Below, in pieces: positions 1 through 5,345 of a stretch of 10,648 bases of DNA (positions are counted from its first letter, which is position 1; every line of letters starts with the position of its first letter). This DNA is from an uncultured Collinsella sp. (GTDB lineage: Bacteria > Actinomycetota > Coriobacteriia > Coriobacteriales > Coriobacteriaceae). The notes under the pieces were generated by a model, which was given only the letters and a program-made list of their open reading frames with translations, was not told where the DNA came from and did not search any database. Made by a program: the position numbers and the translations under genes. Location of the stretch: assembly GCA_900542965.1 (NCBI GenBank), contig UQPY01000069.1, positions 1 through 10,648 of the forward strand, read 5' to 3'.

Positions 1-1
1 T

Positions 2-151
2 TTTGTTTTCCGCTCACAACCTTGTATAGATATATCGTTCCAGCAAAAGAGAAGGTATCGTGGCTATTTTAAATCTATATGGCCAATTCGAGCCCTCACC
101 ATGGCAATTGTTGCAGCTGGGTTTCTTTTCATTAAAATTTCACTTTGGTAA
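2..151 (+). CDS. 3' end of an unidentified gene, possibly a membrane protein (5' truncated by window edge)
   Basis: A reading frame is open from base 2 to a TAA at 149-151, giving 49 residues without a start. The middle is basic (QQKRRYRGYFKS). It is followed by a hydrophobic stretch (ALTMAIVAAGFLFIKISLW) ending exactly at the stop, as expected for a C-terminal membrane helix. The DNA is clearly more AT-rich than the rest of the window, which is common in acquired surface-polysaccharide or membrane genes, but that is inference. Two other frames are also partly open here. One is a GTG-started frame of 37 codons at 60-173 with a GAAGG upstream, so the frame choice is uncertain. The family is not recognised. 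Confidence 0.35.
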   Translation, partial: FVFRSQPCIDISFQQKRRYRGYFKSIWPIRALTMAIVAAGFLFIKISLW

Positions 152-205
152 ATCCCCGCCCCCTAAGCATTAAATCCGAAGTCCACCGAGTGGGCGAATC
201 GGCAA

Positions 206-229
206 CAAAAAAGCCGCCCGAAGGCGGCT
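206..229 (-). terminator. Rho-independent terminator of tRNA-Thr
   Basis: Read on the minus strand, AGCCGCC / TTCG / GGCGGCT forms a 7-bp GC-rich stem with a very stable TTCG tetraloop, followed by TTTTTTG. It lies 12 bases beyond the CCA end of the tRNA. The GC stem with an immediate U-tract is the classic intrinsic-terminator form. Confidence 0.9.
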
Positions 230-240
230 ATCTTGTGCAA

Positions 241-316
241 TGGAGCCAGCGACCGGGCTCGAACCGGTGACCCCCGCTTTACGAGAGCGGTGCTCTACCA
301 ACTGAGCTACGCTGGC
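241..316 (-). tRNA. tRNA-Thr (anticodon CGT)
   Basis: The reverse complement folds as a complete 76-nt cloverleaf with an encoded CCA end. The acceptor stem GCCAGCG pairs with CGCTGGC. The D arm is GCTC-AGTTGGTA-GAGC, and the anticodon stem CCGCT/AGCGG closes the loop CTCGTAA. The T arm is ACCGG-TTCGAGC-CCGGT, the discriminator is T and the end is CCA. The loop gives anticodon CGT, which reads the threonine codon ACG. It stands alone, with its own promoter upstream (356-384) and terminator downstream (206-229). Confidence 0.97.
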
Positions 317-355
317 GGCCATGTGGTGACGCAACTGAGGCGTCAACGGCTGTCT

Positions 356-384
356 ATGATACGGGACATCGCACATCCGTGCAA
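356..384 (-). promoter_or_regulatory. Sigma-70-type promoter for tRNA-Thr
   Basis: On the minus strand there is a -35 box TTGCAC (379-384), a spacer of exactly 17 bp, and a -10 box TATCAT (356-361). Transcription would start about 33 bases before the mature tRNA 5' end, a normal leader length. Box quality, spacing and position agree. No experimental evidence. Confidence 0.75.
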
Positions 385-523
385 GTGTTCTGACGGCTTT
401 TCTCACTTTAAATGCACTAATATTGGAGACGTGATGTCTGCGGCGTCCATTTGGCGCTTGACCTGCTGTCGAGTTGGCTGCCGGCGTCCTGTTCGTATGG
501 ATGTCGAGCGAAACGAGGCGGCG

Positions 524-1006
524 ATGGCTCAGCCCAAGATTCTCCTGACGCGTATCGACGACCGCTTTATCTATGGGCAAGATCTTGCGCTGTGGAACGA
601 GGCCGTAGGTACTAACCTCGTCCTGGTCGTCAACGACGAGATTGCCGCGGACGCTCGCAAGTGGGCACCCATGAGGGTGGCGGCGCCAGAAGGCGTCTGG
701 ACAAGATTTTTCTCGGTGCAAAGGGCTATCGACATCATTCATACTGCAACGCCGCGTCAATGGATTCTGATCATGGTGGCCTCACCCGCCGATGCGCTCG
801 CGCTGGTTAAGGGCGGCGTGCCGATAACCAAGATCAGCATTGGCCATATGCAGGTGGGGGAGGGCAAGCGTCCCATAACGCCCGCGGTTGCCGTGAGCGA
901 CGCAGATGTCGCTGCCCTCAAAGAACTGCAGGCGCTCGGCATGGAGCTAGAAATCCGCTATCTCCCCAGCTCCAATCCCGACCCCATCGGCAATCTGTTC
1001 AACTGA
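524..1006 (+). CDS. Solitary mannose/fructose/sorbose-family PTS IIB protein with Tyr in place of the phosphorylated His
   Basis: This 160-residue cytoplasmic protein matches the whole PTSIIB_sorb fold: RIDDRFIYGQ near the N-terminus, LVLVVNDEIAAD (32-43), a central VASPADALALVKGG, ITKISIGHMQ, and a C-terminal ALKELQALGMELEIRYLP. Family members carry RxDDRxxHGQ, where the His takes phosphate from IIA and passes it to the sugar. Here that residue is Tyr17 (codon TAT), so normal phosphotransfer looks impossible. No IIA, IIC or IID gene is near. It may be a regulatory or decoy remnant that still binds a PTS partner; that is inference. ATG 524 (GAGG five bases upstream) gives the family length. 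ATG 434, with a better GGAG, would add 30 unconserved residues in frame. Confidence 0.85.
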   Translation: MAQPKILLTRIDDRFIYGQDLALWNEAVGTNLVLVVNDEIAADARKWAPMRVAAPEGVWTRFFSVQRAIDIIHTATPRQWILIMVASPADALALVKGGVPITKISIGHMQVGEGKRPITPAVAVSDADVAALKELQALGMELEIRYLPSSNPDPIGNLFN

Positions 1007-1039
1007 TCCCTTGGGGACGGAGGAAAACGGATCATTTTG
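1004..1039 (+). terminator. Possible weak terminator / small inverted repeat after the IIB gene
   Basis: TGATCC (1004-1009, overlapping the stop codon) can pair with GGATCA (1029-1034), followed directly by TTTTG. The stem is only 6 bp and the loop is 19 nt, so as a terminator it is marginal. It is, however, the only candidate downstream of the gene. Confidence 0.35.
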
Positions 1040-1071
1040 CCCTTGCGAGGGACGCGCGCGATGCCGCCTGT

Positions 1072-1225
1072 CAAAAACTATGTCCATTTACTACGTTTGA
1101 TCGGCAATCGCCGAGCATGTCGAATTTGAGAAAAACAAAACCGCAGGTAGACGGCTCGCGAATTTAAAAAAACCGGTGCATGGTCGAGCCTCCCGGGCTA
1201 AACGTAGTAAATGGGCATAGTTTTG
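1072..1225. repeat. Inverted-repeat-bounded element (MITE-like or long-stem structure)
   Basis: Arms at 1072-1098 and 1200-1225 are near-perfect inverted repeats. One reads CAAAAACTATGTCCATTTAC... and the other, reverse-complemented, CAAAACTATGCCCATTTAC...; both continue to ACGTTT. They differ by one A and one T/C. The ~100-bp interior carries a small hairpin (TCGGC-AATC-GCCGA, 1101-1114) and A-rich runs, and no ORF. I see no convincing target-site duplication. The shape fits a non-autonomous mobile element or an interspersed structured repeat. The rest of the gap between the IIB gene and galM (1040-1071 and 1226-1269) shows nothing recognisable. Confidence 0.6.
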
Positions 1226-1269
1226 ATATGTCACTCATACAGTCACAGCGAAAATGATCCTAAAAGATG

Positions 1270-1303
1270 GAAAAACGCCCGTCGGCGGTGGTGTCGGCGG
1301 GCG
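1270..1303 (-). terminator. Rho-independent terminator of galM
   Basis: On the minus strand, CGCCCG (1298-1303) pairs with CGGGCG (1276-1281), followed by TTTTT. The GC-rich loop can pair further (GCCGAC/GTCGGC-like register shifts). It lies about 30 bases past the galM stop codon, as expected for its transcription terminator. Confidence 0.8.
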
Positions 1304-1331
1304 CTGCTGTGCGATTTATTGCGTTATGGGC

Positions 1332-2384
1332 TTAGTGCCTCATAAAGTGGTATTCGATCACATTGCTGTAGGGGTGACCCGGGCCCACAATGCCCTGTGG
1401 GAACAGCGGCTGGTGCGGCGTGTCGGGGTACATCTCGGCCTCGAGGGCAAAGCCGGCGCCCCAGCCATAGTTGGCATCGTCCTTGGCGTGCTCGTCGCCC
1501 AGCCAGTTGCCGGTGTAGAGCTGCACGCCCGGTGCGGTGGTGTAGTAGTCCAGCTCGCGACCGGTCCACATCTCCTCGACGTGCATCGCGCGGCGCAGGT
1601 TGCGACCGTACTGATAGCCATCGATGCACAGGCAGTGGTCGTAGCCACGGGCCTGCTTAATCTGCGGGTCGTCGGCCTCCATGCCAGGCGCGACGGGACG
1701 CAGCTCGCGAAAGTCAAACGGCGTGCCTTCGACCGGAGCGATCTCGCCGGTTGGAATGTTCTGGTCATCAATGGGCAGGTAGTGGGCAGCGTTGGCAACA
1801 AAGAAGTGTTCGCAGTCCATGCCGGCGTTATGACCGGCAAGGTTAAAGTACGTGTGGTTGGTCATGGACACGTAGGTGGCGCGGTCGCTCTCGCAGCCAT
1901 ACTCGACACGAAAGACGCCGGTGCGCGTCACGGTAAACACGGCCGTAAAGGTGCGGTTGCCGGGGAGACCCAGTTCGCCATCCTCAAGTGAGGTGGTCAT
2001 GCGCACGGCGTTGTGGACCTCGTCGAGTTCAACATCCCATACGCGCTTGTGCAGACCATGCTCAAGATCGCTGTGCAGGTTGTTGACGCCTTCGTTGGCT
2101 GGCATGTGCCAGTCCGTGCCGTCGATGGTGATCGTGGCGCCCGCGGTGCGGTTTGCCACGGGGCCGATGGTCGCGCCAAAGCAGGCGGGGTTGTCAAAGT
2201 AATCCTCGAGCTTATCGAAGCCCAGCACCACATCGCGCACGTTGCCGGGAATGTCGGGCACGTCGATGCCCAACACGGTGGCACCATAGTCCATAATGCG
2301 AACGCAGATCTCGGGCCCGTTGAGGGTGTAACGATGAACGGGGGTACCGCACGGCGCGGTGCCGAAAAGCTCGGAAGTGATCAT
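1332..2384 (-). CDS. galM: Aldose 1-epimerase (mutarotase)
   Basis: This 350-residue cytoplasmic enzyme interconverts the alpha and beta anomers of galactose or glucose, feeding the Leloir pathway. The aldose-epimerase beta-sandwich signatures appear in order: GATVLGIDVPD, GPVANRTAGA (74-83), NEGVNNLH with His104, TNHTYFNLAGH with His177, GYDHCLCID, TAPGVQLYTGN and ALEAEMYPDTPHQP. His104, His177 and Glu315 correspond to the binding and catalytic residues of characterised GalM proteins. The chosen ATG has AGGAA six bases upstream. An in-frame ATG 60 bases further up would add 20 unconserved residues. No other gal gene is in the window. The gene is divergent from a DeoR-type regulator and has its own terminator. 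Confidence 0.93.
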   Translation of the reverse strand: MITSELFGTAPCGTPVHRYTLNGPEICVRIMDYGATVLGIDVPDIPGNVRDVVLGFDKLEDYFDNPACFGATIGPVANRTAGATITIDGTDWHMPANEGVNNLHSDLEHGLHKRVWDVELDEVHNAVRMTTSLEDGELGLPGNRTFTAVFTVTRTGVFRVEYGCESDRATYVSMTNHTYFNLAGHNAGMDCEHFFVANAAHYLPIDDQNIPTGEIAPVEGTPFDFRELRPVAPGMEADDPQIKQARGYDHCLCIDGYQYGRNLRRAMHVEEMWTGRELDYYTTAPGVQLYTGNWLGDEHAKDDANYGWGAGFALEAEMYPDTPHQPLFPQGIVGPGHPYSNVIEYHFMRH

Positions 2385-2436
2385 TTGGTTCCTAACATCG
2401 AGGTATTTCCGACAAACTGTAGCGCGAACAGGCGAG

Positions 2437-2442
2437 ATTATC
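2437..2442 (-). promoter_or_regulatory. Weak candidate -10 box for galM
   Basis: On the minus strand GATAAT (5 of 6 consensus bases) lies about 53 bases upstream of the galM start. There is no good -35 box at 16-18 bp. Just upstream, ACCCC (2448-2452) and GGGGT (2463-2467) form a small hairpin that is followed by a T-run on the plus strand, but no plus-strand transcript is known to need a terminator there. Confidence 0.25.
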
Positions 2443-2529
2443 ACTACACCCCACTAAAGCAGGGGGTATTTTTCTCAAAAAAGTGATGATTGGAGCTGTG
2501 CGGGCGTTCATTTCTGACGCGCGTGAGTC

Positions 2530-2555
2530 TGATACAATTTGTTCGTTATTGTTTG
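2530..2555 (+). promoter_or_regulatory. Extended -10 promoter and possible autoregulatory operator of the DeoR-family gene
   Basis: TGATACAAT (2530-2538) matches an extended -10 (TGn followed by TACAAT), which can work without a strong -35. Overlapping its start region are two direct repeats, TTGTTCG (2539-2545) and TTGTTTG (2549-2555), 10 bp apart, so on one face of the helix. The motif resembles the TGTTCG half-sites bound by GlpR-like members of the family. That the DeoR protein binds here to regulate itself is inference. Confidence 0.4.
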
Positions 2556-2589
2556 AATTGACGTGAGCGTGGAACAGCGAGGACTCATC

Positions 2590-3354
2590 GTGATTAAAGC
2601 GGAGCGACAGGATAAGGTTCGGCAGCTGCTCGAAGAGCAAGGCACGGTCTCGGTCAAGGAGATTTCGGATGCGTTAGGTGTCTCGGATATGACGATCCGC
2701 CGTGACCTTGAGGAGCTTGCGAGCCTGGGCGAGATCGAGCGCGTGCACGGCGGAGCCCGCAGTGCGCAGGGCCGTCCACACGCTATGCTGCGCCATGAGT
2801 ATTCGCACAGCGAAAAGCGCACGAAGCATGCCGAGGAAAAGTTGCAGATTGCGCGCCGTTCTGTGGAGCTTATCGAGGAAGGCTCGACCATCTTTTTGGG
2901 GACAGGCACCACGGTTGAGCAGATGGCCTCGATGTTGCCGGCGTTTCGTCTGCGCATTGTGACCAATTCGCTTTCGGTGTTTAACCTGCTCGAGGCGCGC
3001 GAGGACTGCGACCTGTGCCTCGTGGGCGGTATGTACCGTCGCCGCACTGCCGCTTTTGTGGGGCCAACGGCCGAGGATACCCTGCGTGCGCTGGGCATCG
3101 ACGCGGCGTTTATCGGCGCCAACGGCATCTTGGACGGTGACGTATCTACGTCCAACATGGACGAGGGCCGTATCCAGCAGCTCGCCTTTAGCAAGGCCGA
3201 CTCGCGCTATCTGATCGCCGACTCCAGCAAGATCGGCAAACGCGACTTCTACACCTTCTGCCGCCTGGACAGCCTGGACGCCGTGGTGTGCGAGCCGGGC
3301 ATCGCCGCCGAGGATCGTGTCGCCATCGAGGAGCATACGCAGGTCATTTGCTAG
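2590..3354 (+). CDS. DeoR/GlpR-family sugar-phosphate-responsive transcriptional repressor
   Basis: The 254-residue protein has the two-domain layout of the family. The N-terminal winged HTH (about 2-57) includes the signature VSDMTIRRDLEELASLGEIERVHGG. The C-terminal DeoRC domain (about 75-233) contains FLGTGTT, IVTNSL, LVGGMYR, FVGPTAE, FIGANGI and ADSSKIGKRDF; this isomerase-like fold senses phosphorylated sugars in FruR, GlpR and LacR relatives. GTG 2590 is chosen because GAGGA lies six bases upstream and the product then begins VIKAERQ, like other family members; GTG 2563 would add nine residues. The gene is divergent from galM, a plausible but unproven target. Its ligand cannot be read from sequence. 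No terminator is visible before the convergent neighbour. Confidence 0.9.
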   Translation: MIKAERQDKVRQLLEEQGTVSVKEISDALGVSDMTIRRDLEELASLGEIERVHGGARSAQGRPHAMLRHEYSHSEKRTKHAEEKLQIARRSVELIEEGSTIFLGTGTTVEQMASMLPAFRLRIVTNSLSVFNLLEAREDCDLCLVGGMYRRRTAAFVGPTAEDTLRALGIDAAFIGANGILDGDVSTSNMDEGRIQQLAFSKADSRYLIADSSKIGKRDFYTFCRLDSLDAVVCEPGIAAEDRVAIEEHTQVIC

Positions 3355-4611
3355 CTAACGCTGCAGGCGATACTTCTGTCCCCTGCCGGTGCCTTCAACT
3401 GTCGCCAGGCCTGTCTCAACGAGTTTTTTGAGGATGCGATTGAGCTTCGAGCGGCTGAAGCTAACTTTGGCTGCAAGCTCACCTGTCGATTGAGGATGTG
3501 CGCTACTCAACAGTTCGAATACGATAAGTTCGTCGCCCTTGAGCCCCGGGTTATCCATGAGCAGGGGAAGTGTGACCACAATGGCGTTATCCGAAACTTG
3601 AAACCGGGGCTTTCTGACGCTGTCCTTATAGGTGTCGCGAATTCGCATGATGCCCGTTCCAAAGGCTTCGATAAGACCCAGGCGCAAAAAGACTTCGGCA
3701 AGAATACGATTGCGTCTAACGGATAGCATGTCGGACAGGTATTCATCGACAGTCATGCTTGCTGGCAAGCCGCCGGGCGAGGCGACTTCCACGCGGTCGT
3801 CGAACATCGAGATGCGAATGTGCGCGGGTACATCCCAAGTCCTGTGAACGATTGCATTGGTAATGGCCTCGCGGAATGCTTCGAGCGGAATGAGCTCCTT
3901 GCGGACCCGCTCCATTCCCTTGATCTCTTCGTAACAGTACTGAGTTTCAAATAGTTCAAGAGCGCCGTCAATCTCCGTTAAAACCGATGCATGTTCGAGA
4001 GTTTTGCGCTGCTTAATGAGATTGATGGTGTCGCCAAACACCGCCATGTCGATACCTGGGAAATCGTTCTCGTCCGCGAGCAGTTCTGCCGCGTTGTTGT
4101 AGGTTCCGGTCTCATCGAGCAGGCCGAGGGTTTTGAGAGTATCGGTTGTGAATGACTGAAGTGAGAGCTTTGCTTTTAGGCGATTCTCTAAAACGGTGAA
4201 AGATAGATCTTGCTTGCTTGCCGGGAGCTGTTCAAAGGAGAGGTTTTGACCCTCGAGTACAAGACGCGAAAGGCCTAGGGTATCAACTGGTATGGTCGCG
4301 GTGTCATTGCGCTTGTATGCCTTCGAGCGGTATAGGTAAGGCTTCGATCTGCCGGGAAAGACCGTAAGCTCTACGGTTGCATCGAGCTCGTTGATTTTTA
4401 GGGAGTAGTCAGGCTGGGGGATGATCGAATCGTTAATCTTGTTTTCGATATCTAGGCAGGTCTGCTTGGGATCATCGAGGCCAACGGCTTCTCCGTCGTC
4501 GTTAATTCCAAATAGAACGCGTCCTCCCGTGCCATTTGCATAAGCGGAGACGGTTTTAAGGAACGAATTGGTGACGCATTCCTTGAATTCAAGATCTTTG
4601 GATTCTTGCAT
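3355..4611 (-). CDS. AlbA_2 (Schlafen-type) / GHKL-ATPase-like / winged-helix putative regulator
   Basis: This is a 418-residue cytoplasmic protein. The N-terminus (1-112) is an AlbA_2 domain: ESKDLEFKE, then FLKTVSAYANGTGGRVLFGINDDGEAVG. Residues about 240-345 match the HATPase_c_4 family, with the N-box REAITNAIVHR (247-257), DRVEVASPGGLP and GLIEAFGTGIMRIRD. The last 60 residues look like a winged helix (STGELAAKVSFSRSKLNRILKKLVETG). Proteins of this layout are common, often annotated as ATP-binding or RecG-like regulators, and their function is poorly known. The start has GGAG seven bases upstream. The TAG stop abuts the DeoR-family stop with no gap. The gene is less GC-rich than its neighbours. 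The upstream TGACRYG array suggests autoregulation (inference). Confidence 0.85.
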   Translation of the reverse strand: MQESKDLEFKECVTNSFLKTVSAYANGTGGRVLFGINDDGEAVGLDDPKQTCLDIENKINDSIIPQPDYSLKINELDATVELTVFPGRSKPYLYRSKAYKRNDTATIPVDTLGLSRLVLEGQNLSFEQLPASKQDLSFTVLENRLKAKLSLQSFTTDTLKTLGLLDETGTYNNAAELLADENDFPGIDMAVFGDTINLIKQRKTLEHASVLTEIDGALELFETQYCYEEIKGMERVRKELIPLEAFREAITNAIVHRTWDVPAHIRISMFDDRVEVASPGGLPASMTVDEYLSDMLSVRRNRILAEVFLRLGLIEAFGTGIMRIRDTYKDSVRKPRFQVSDNAIVVTLPLLMDNPGLKGDELIVFELLSSAHPQSTGELAAKVSFSRSKLNRILKKLVETGLATVEGTGRGQKYRLQR

Positions 4612-4636
4612 CGTGTTGCTCCGTTTCGCTTCAATT

Positions 4637-4750
4637 TGACGTGAAAAATGACACGTAAAATTTTACACGTCATTTTACGCGTCAAAATTATGACACGAAA
4701 AAATTTGCGTGTCATTTTACGTGTCAATGTGACGCGATTTGACACGCAAA
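4637..4750. promoter_or_regulatory. Nine-copy TGACRYG motif array (candidate operator array)
   Basis: Consensus TGACRYG followed by 1 base and AAA(A). Plus-strand copies start at 4637 (TGACGTG), 4649 (TGACACG), 4691 (TGACACG), 4730 (TGACGCG) and 4740 (TGACACG). Minus-strand copies occupy 4666-4672 (TGACGTG), 4678-4684 (TGACGCG), 4708-4714 (TGACACG) and 4720-4726 (TGACACG). The order is ++ -- + -- ++. Same-strand neighbours are 12 bp apart (10 in the last pair). It lies 26-139 bases upstream of the AlbA_2/ATPase start codon. Such density is far above chance and looks like a binding platform for a cooperative DNA-binding protein. Confidence 0.75.
4687..4715 (-). promoter_or_regulatory. Predicted promoter of the AlbA_2/ATPase gene, embedded in the motif array
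   Basis: On the minus strand there is a -35 ATGACA (4710-4715), a 17-bp spacer and a -10 CATAAT (4687-4692). Each box has 5 of 6 consensus bases. The -35 overlaps one TGACACG copy and the -10 overlaps the end of another, so a protein bound to the repeats would block RNA polymerase. The start site would be near 4680. Confidence 0.5.
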
Positions 4751-4837
4751 CGTGGATGCAGTGACGTTCTGCGGGTAAATGAAGTTTGTGGGCCTGTGGT
4801 TTGGCCGAGCTGGCGCACCGGATTCTCTCGCATAGCC

Positions 4838-4888
4838 GAACGGGCTTTTGGTGTCTTATCAGCACCAAATGATACCGAAAGCCCGTTC
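4838..4888. repeat. Long imperfect hairpin
   Basis: Positions 4838-4855 (GAACGGGCTTTTGGTGTC) pair with 4871-4888 (GATACCGAAAGCCCGTTC) over 18 positions, with two G-T contacts and a 15-base loop. The loop contains CACCAAA, which can alternatively pair with the TTTGGTG of the left arm. GATACCGAAA recurs directly at 4891-4900, giving a third copy of the arm end. There is no T-tract, so it is not an obvious terminator. The surrounding stretch (4751-4955) has no gene. Confidence 0.6.
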
Positions 4889-4955
4889 GTGATACCGAAA
4901 ACTTGAGGCTGCGCTCCATAGCTGATTGGATAGTTTGGATTCTACCATCCGATTG

Positions 4956-5251
4956 TCTCGATCTGTAACAGTTAGGGGAGAAAAGCTCATCTAGATGTTA
5001 CAGATCGAGATTTTCTGCCTGGCCGATTCCGTTTGTCTGAATCTGTAACGGATAGGGGTGAAATAGTCGTCTAGATGTTACAGATTGAGATTGAATGGAT
5101 TGGCCTGCGCGTTCGTCTCGATCTGTAACAGGTAGGCGGCCAATACCGGATTTAGTGTTACAGATTTAGATCTTTCGGCCCGGGCGGGCCCGTTCATCTC
5201 AATCTGTAACAGTTAGGACCGAAAACCCCTGCTAGATGTTACAGATCGAGA
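4956..5251. repeat. Array of four 55-bp palindromic repeats (units A-D)
   Basis: Units at 4956-5010, 5036-5090, 5116-5170 and 5197-5251 are each exactly 55 bp. Arms of 15 bases (TCTCGATCTGTAACA / TGTTACAGATCGAGA, perfect in the first unit, 1-2 non-pairs in the others) flank a 25-base centre. The centre begins NNTAGG and mostly ends CTAGA, usually with GAAAA-like bases in the middle. Unit starts are 80, 80 and 81 bp apart. The 25-26 bp spacers share GGCC...CGTTYR just before the next unit. The array lies just beyond the lacG terminator. No ORF is visible. Function unknown. Confidence 0.9.
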
Positions 5252-5273
5252 TAAACGGCCCGCACGGGCTCAC

Positions 5274-5323
5274 CAAAAACAAAAAGGCCGCATGCGAACC
5301 CGTGGAGGGATTCGCATGCGGCC
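5274..5323 (-). terminator. Rho-independent terminator of the lacE-lacG operon
   Basis: On the minus strand a perfect 13-bp stem, GGCCGCATGCGAA (5311-5323) with TTCGCATGCGGCC (5286-5298), encloses a 12-base loop and runs into TTTTTGTTTTTGG. It begins 23 bases past the lacG stop codon. A strong intrinsic terminator. Confidence 0.95.
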
Positions 5324-5345
5324 GACAGGGGGTATGCGGCAAAAG

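Noticed and set aside
1254..1991. 245-codon open frame on the plus strand, opposite galM
   Set aside because: Overlaps the galM terminator and coding region in antisense; no recognisable domain.
2448..2473. Plus-strand terminator (ACCCC/GGGGT stem with TTTTT)
   Set aside because: The stem is only 5 bp with a 10-base loop, and no plus-strand gene lies upstream to be terminated.
4637..4750. Plasmid-type replication origin iterons
   Set aside because: There is no replication initiator gene or AT-rich unwinding region with DnaA boxes nearby. The motif orientation alternates, and the array sits on a gene promoter, so an operator role is simpler.
4452..4919. 155-codon minus-strand frame across the TGACRYG array
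   Set aside because: Its product merely translates the repeats (TRKMT...) and overlaps the start of the AlbA_2 gene in another frame; no plausible ribosome binding site.
4956..5251. CRISPR array
   Set aside because: The periodicity is suggestive, but the units are internally palindromic, conserved over about 55 bp and imperfectly repeated. The spacers are themselves related to each other, and no cas gene is present.
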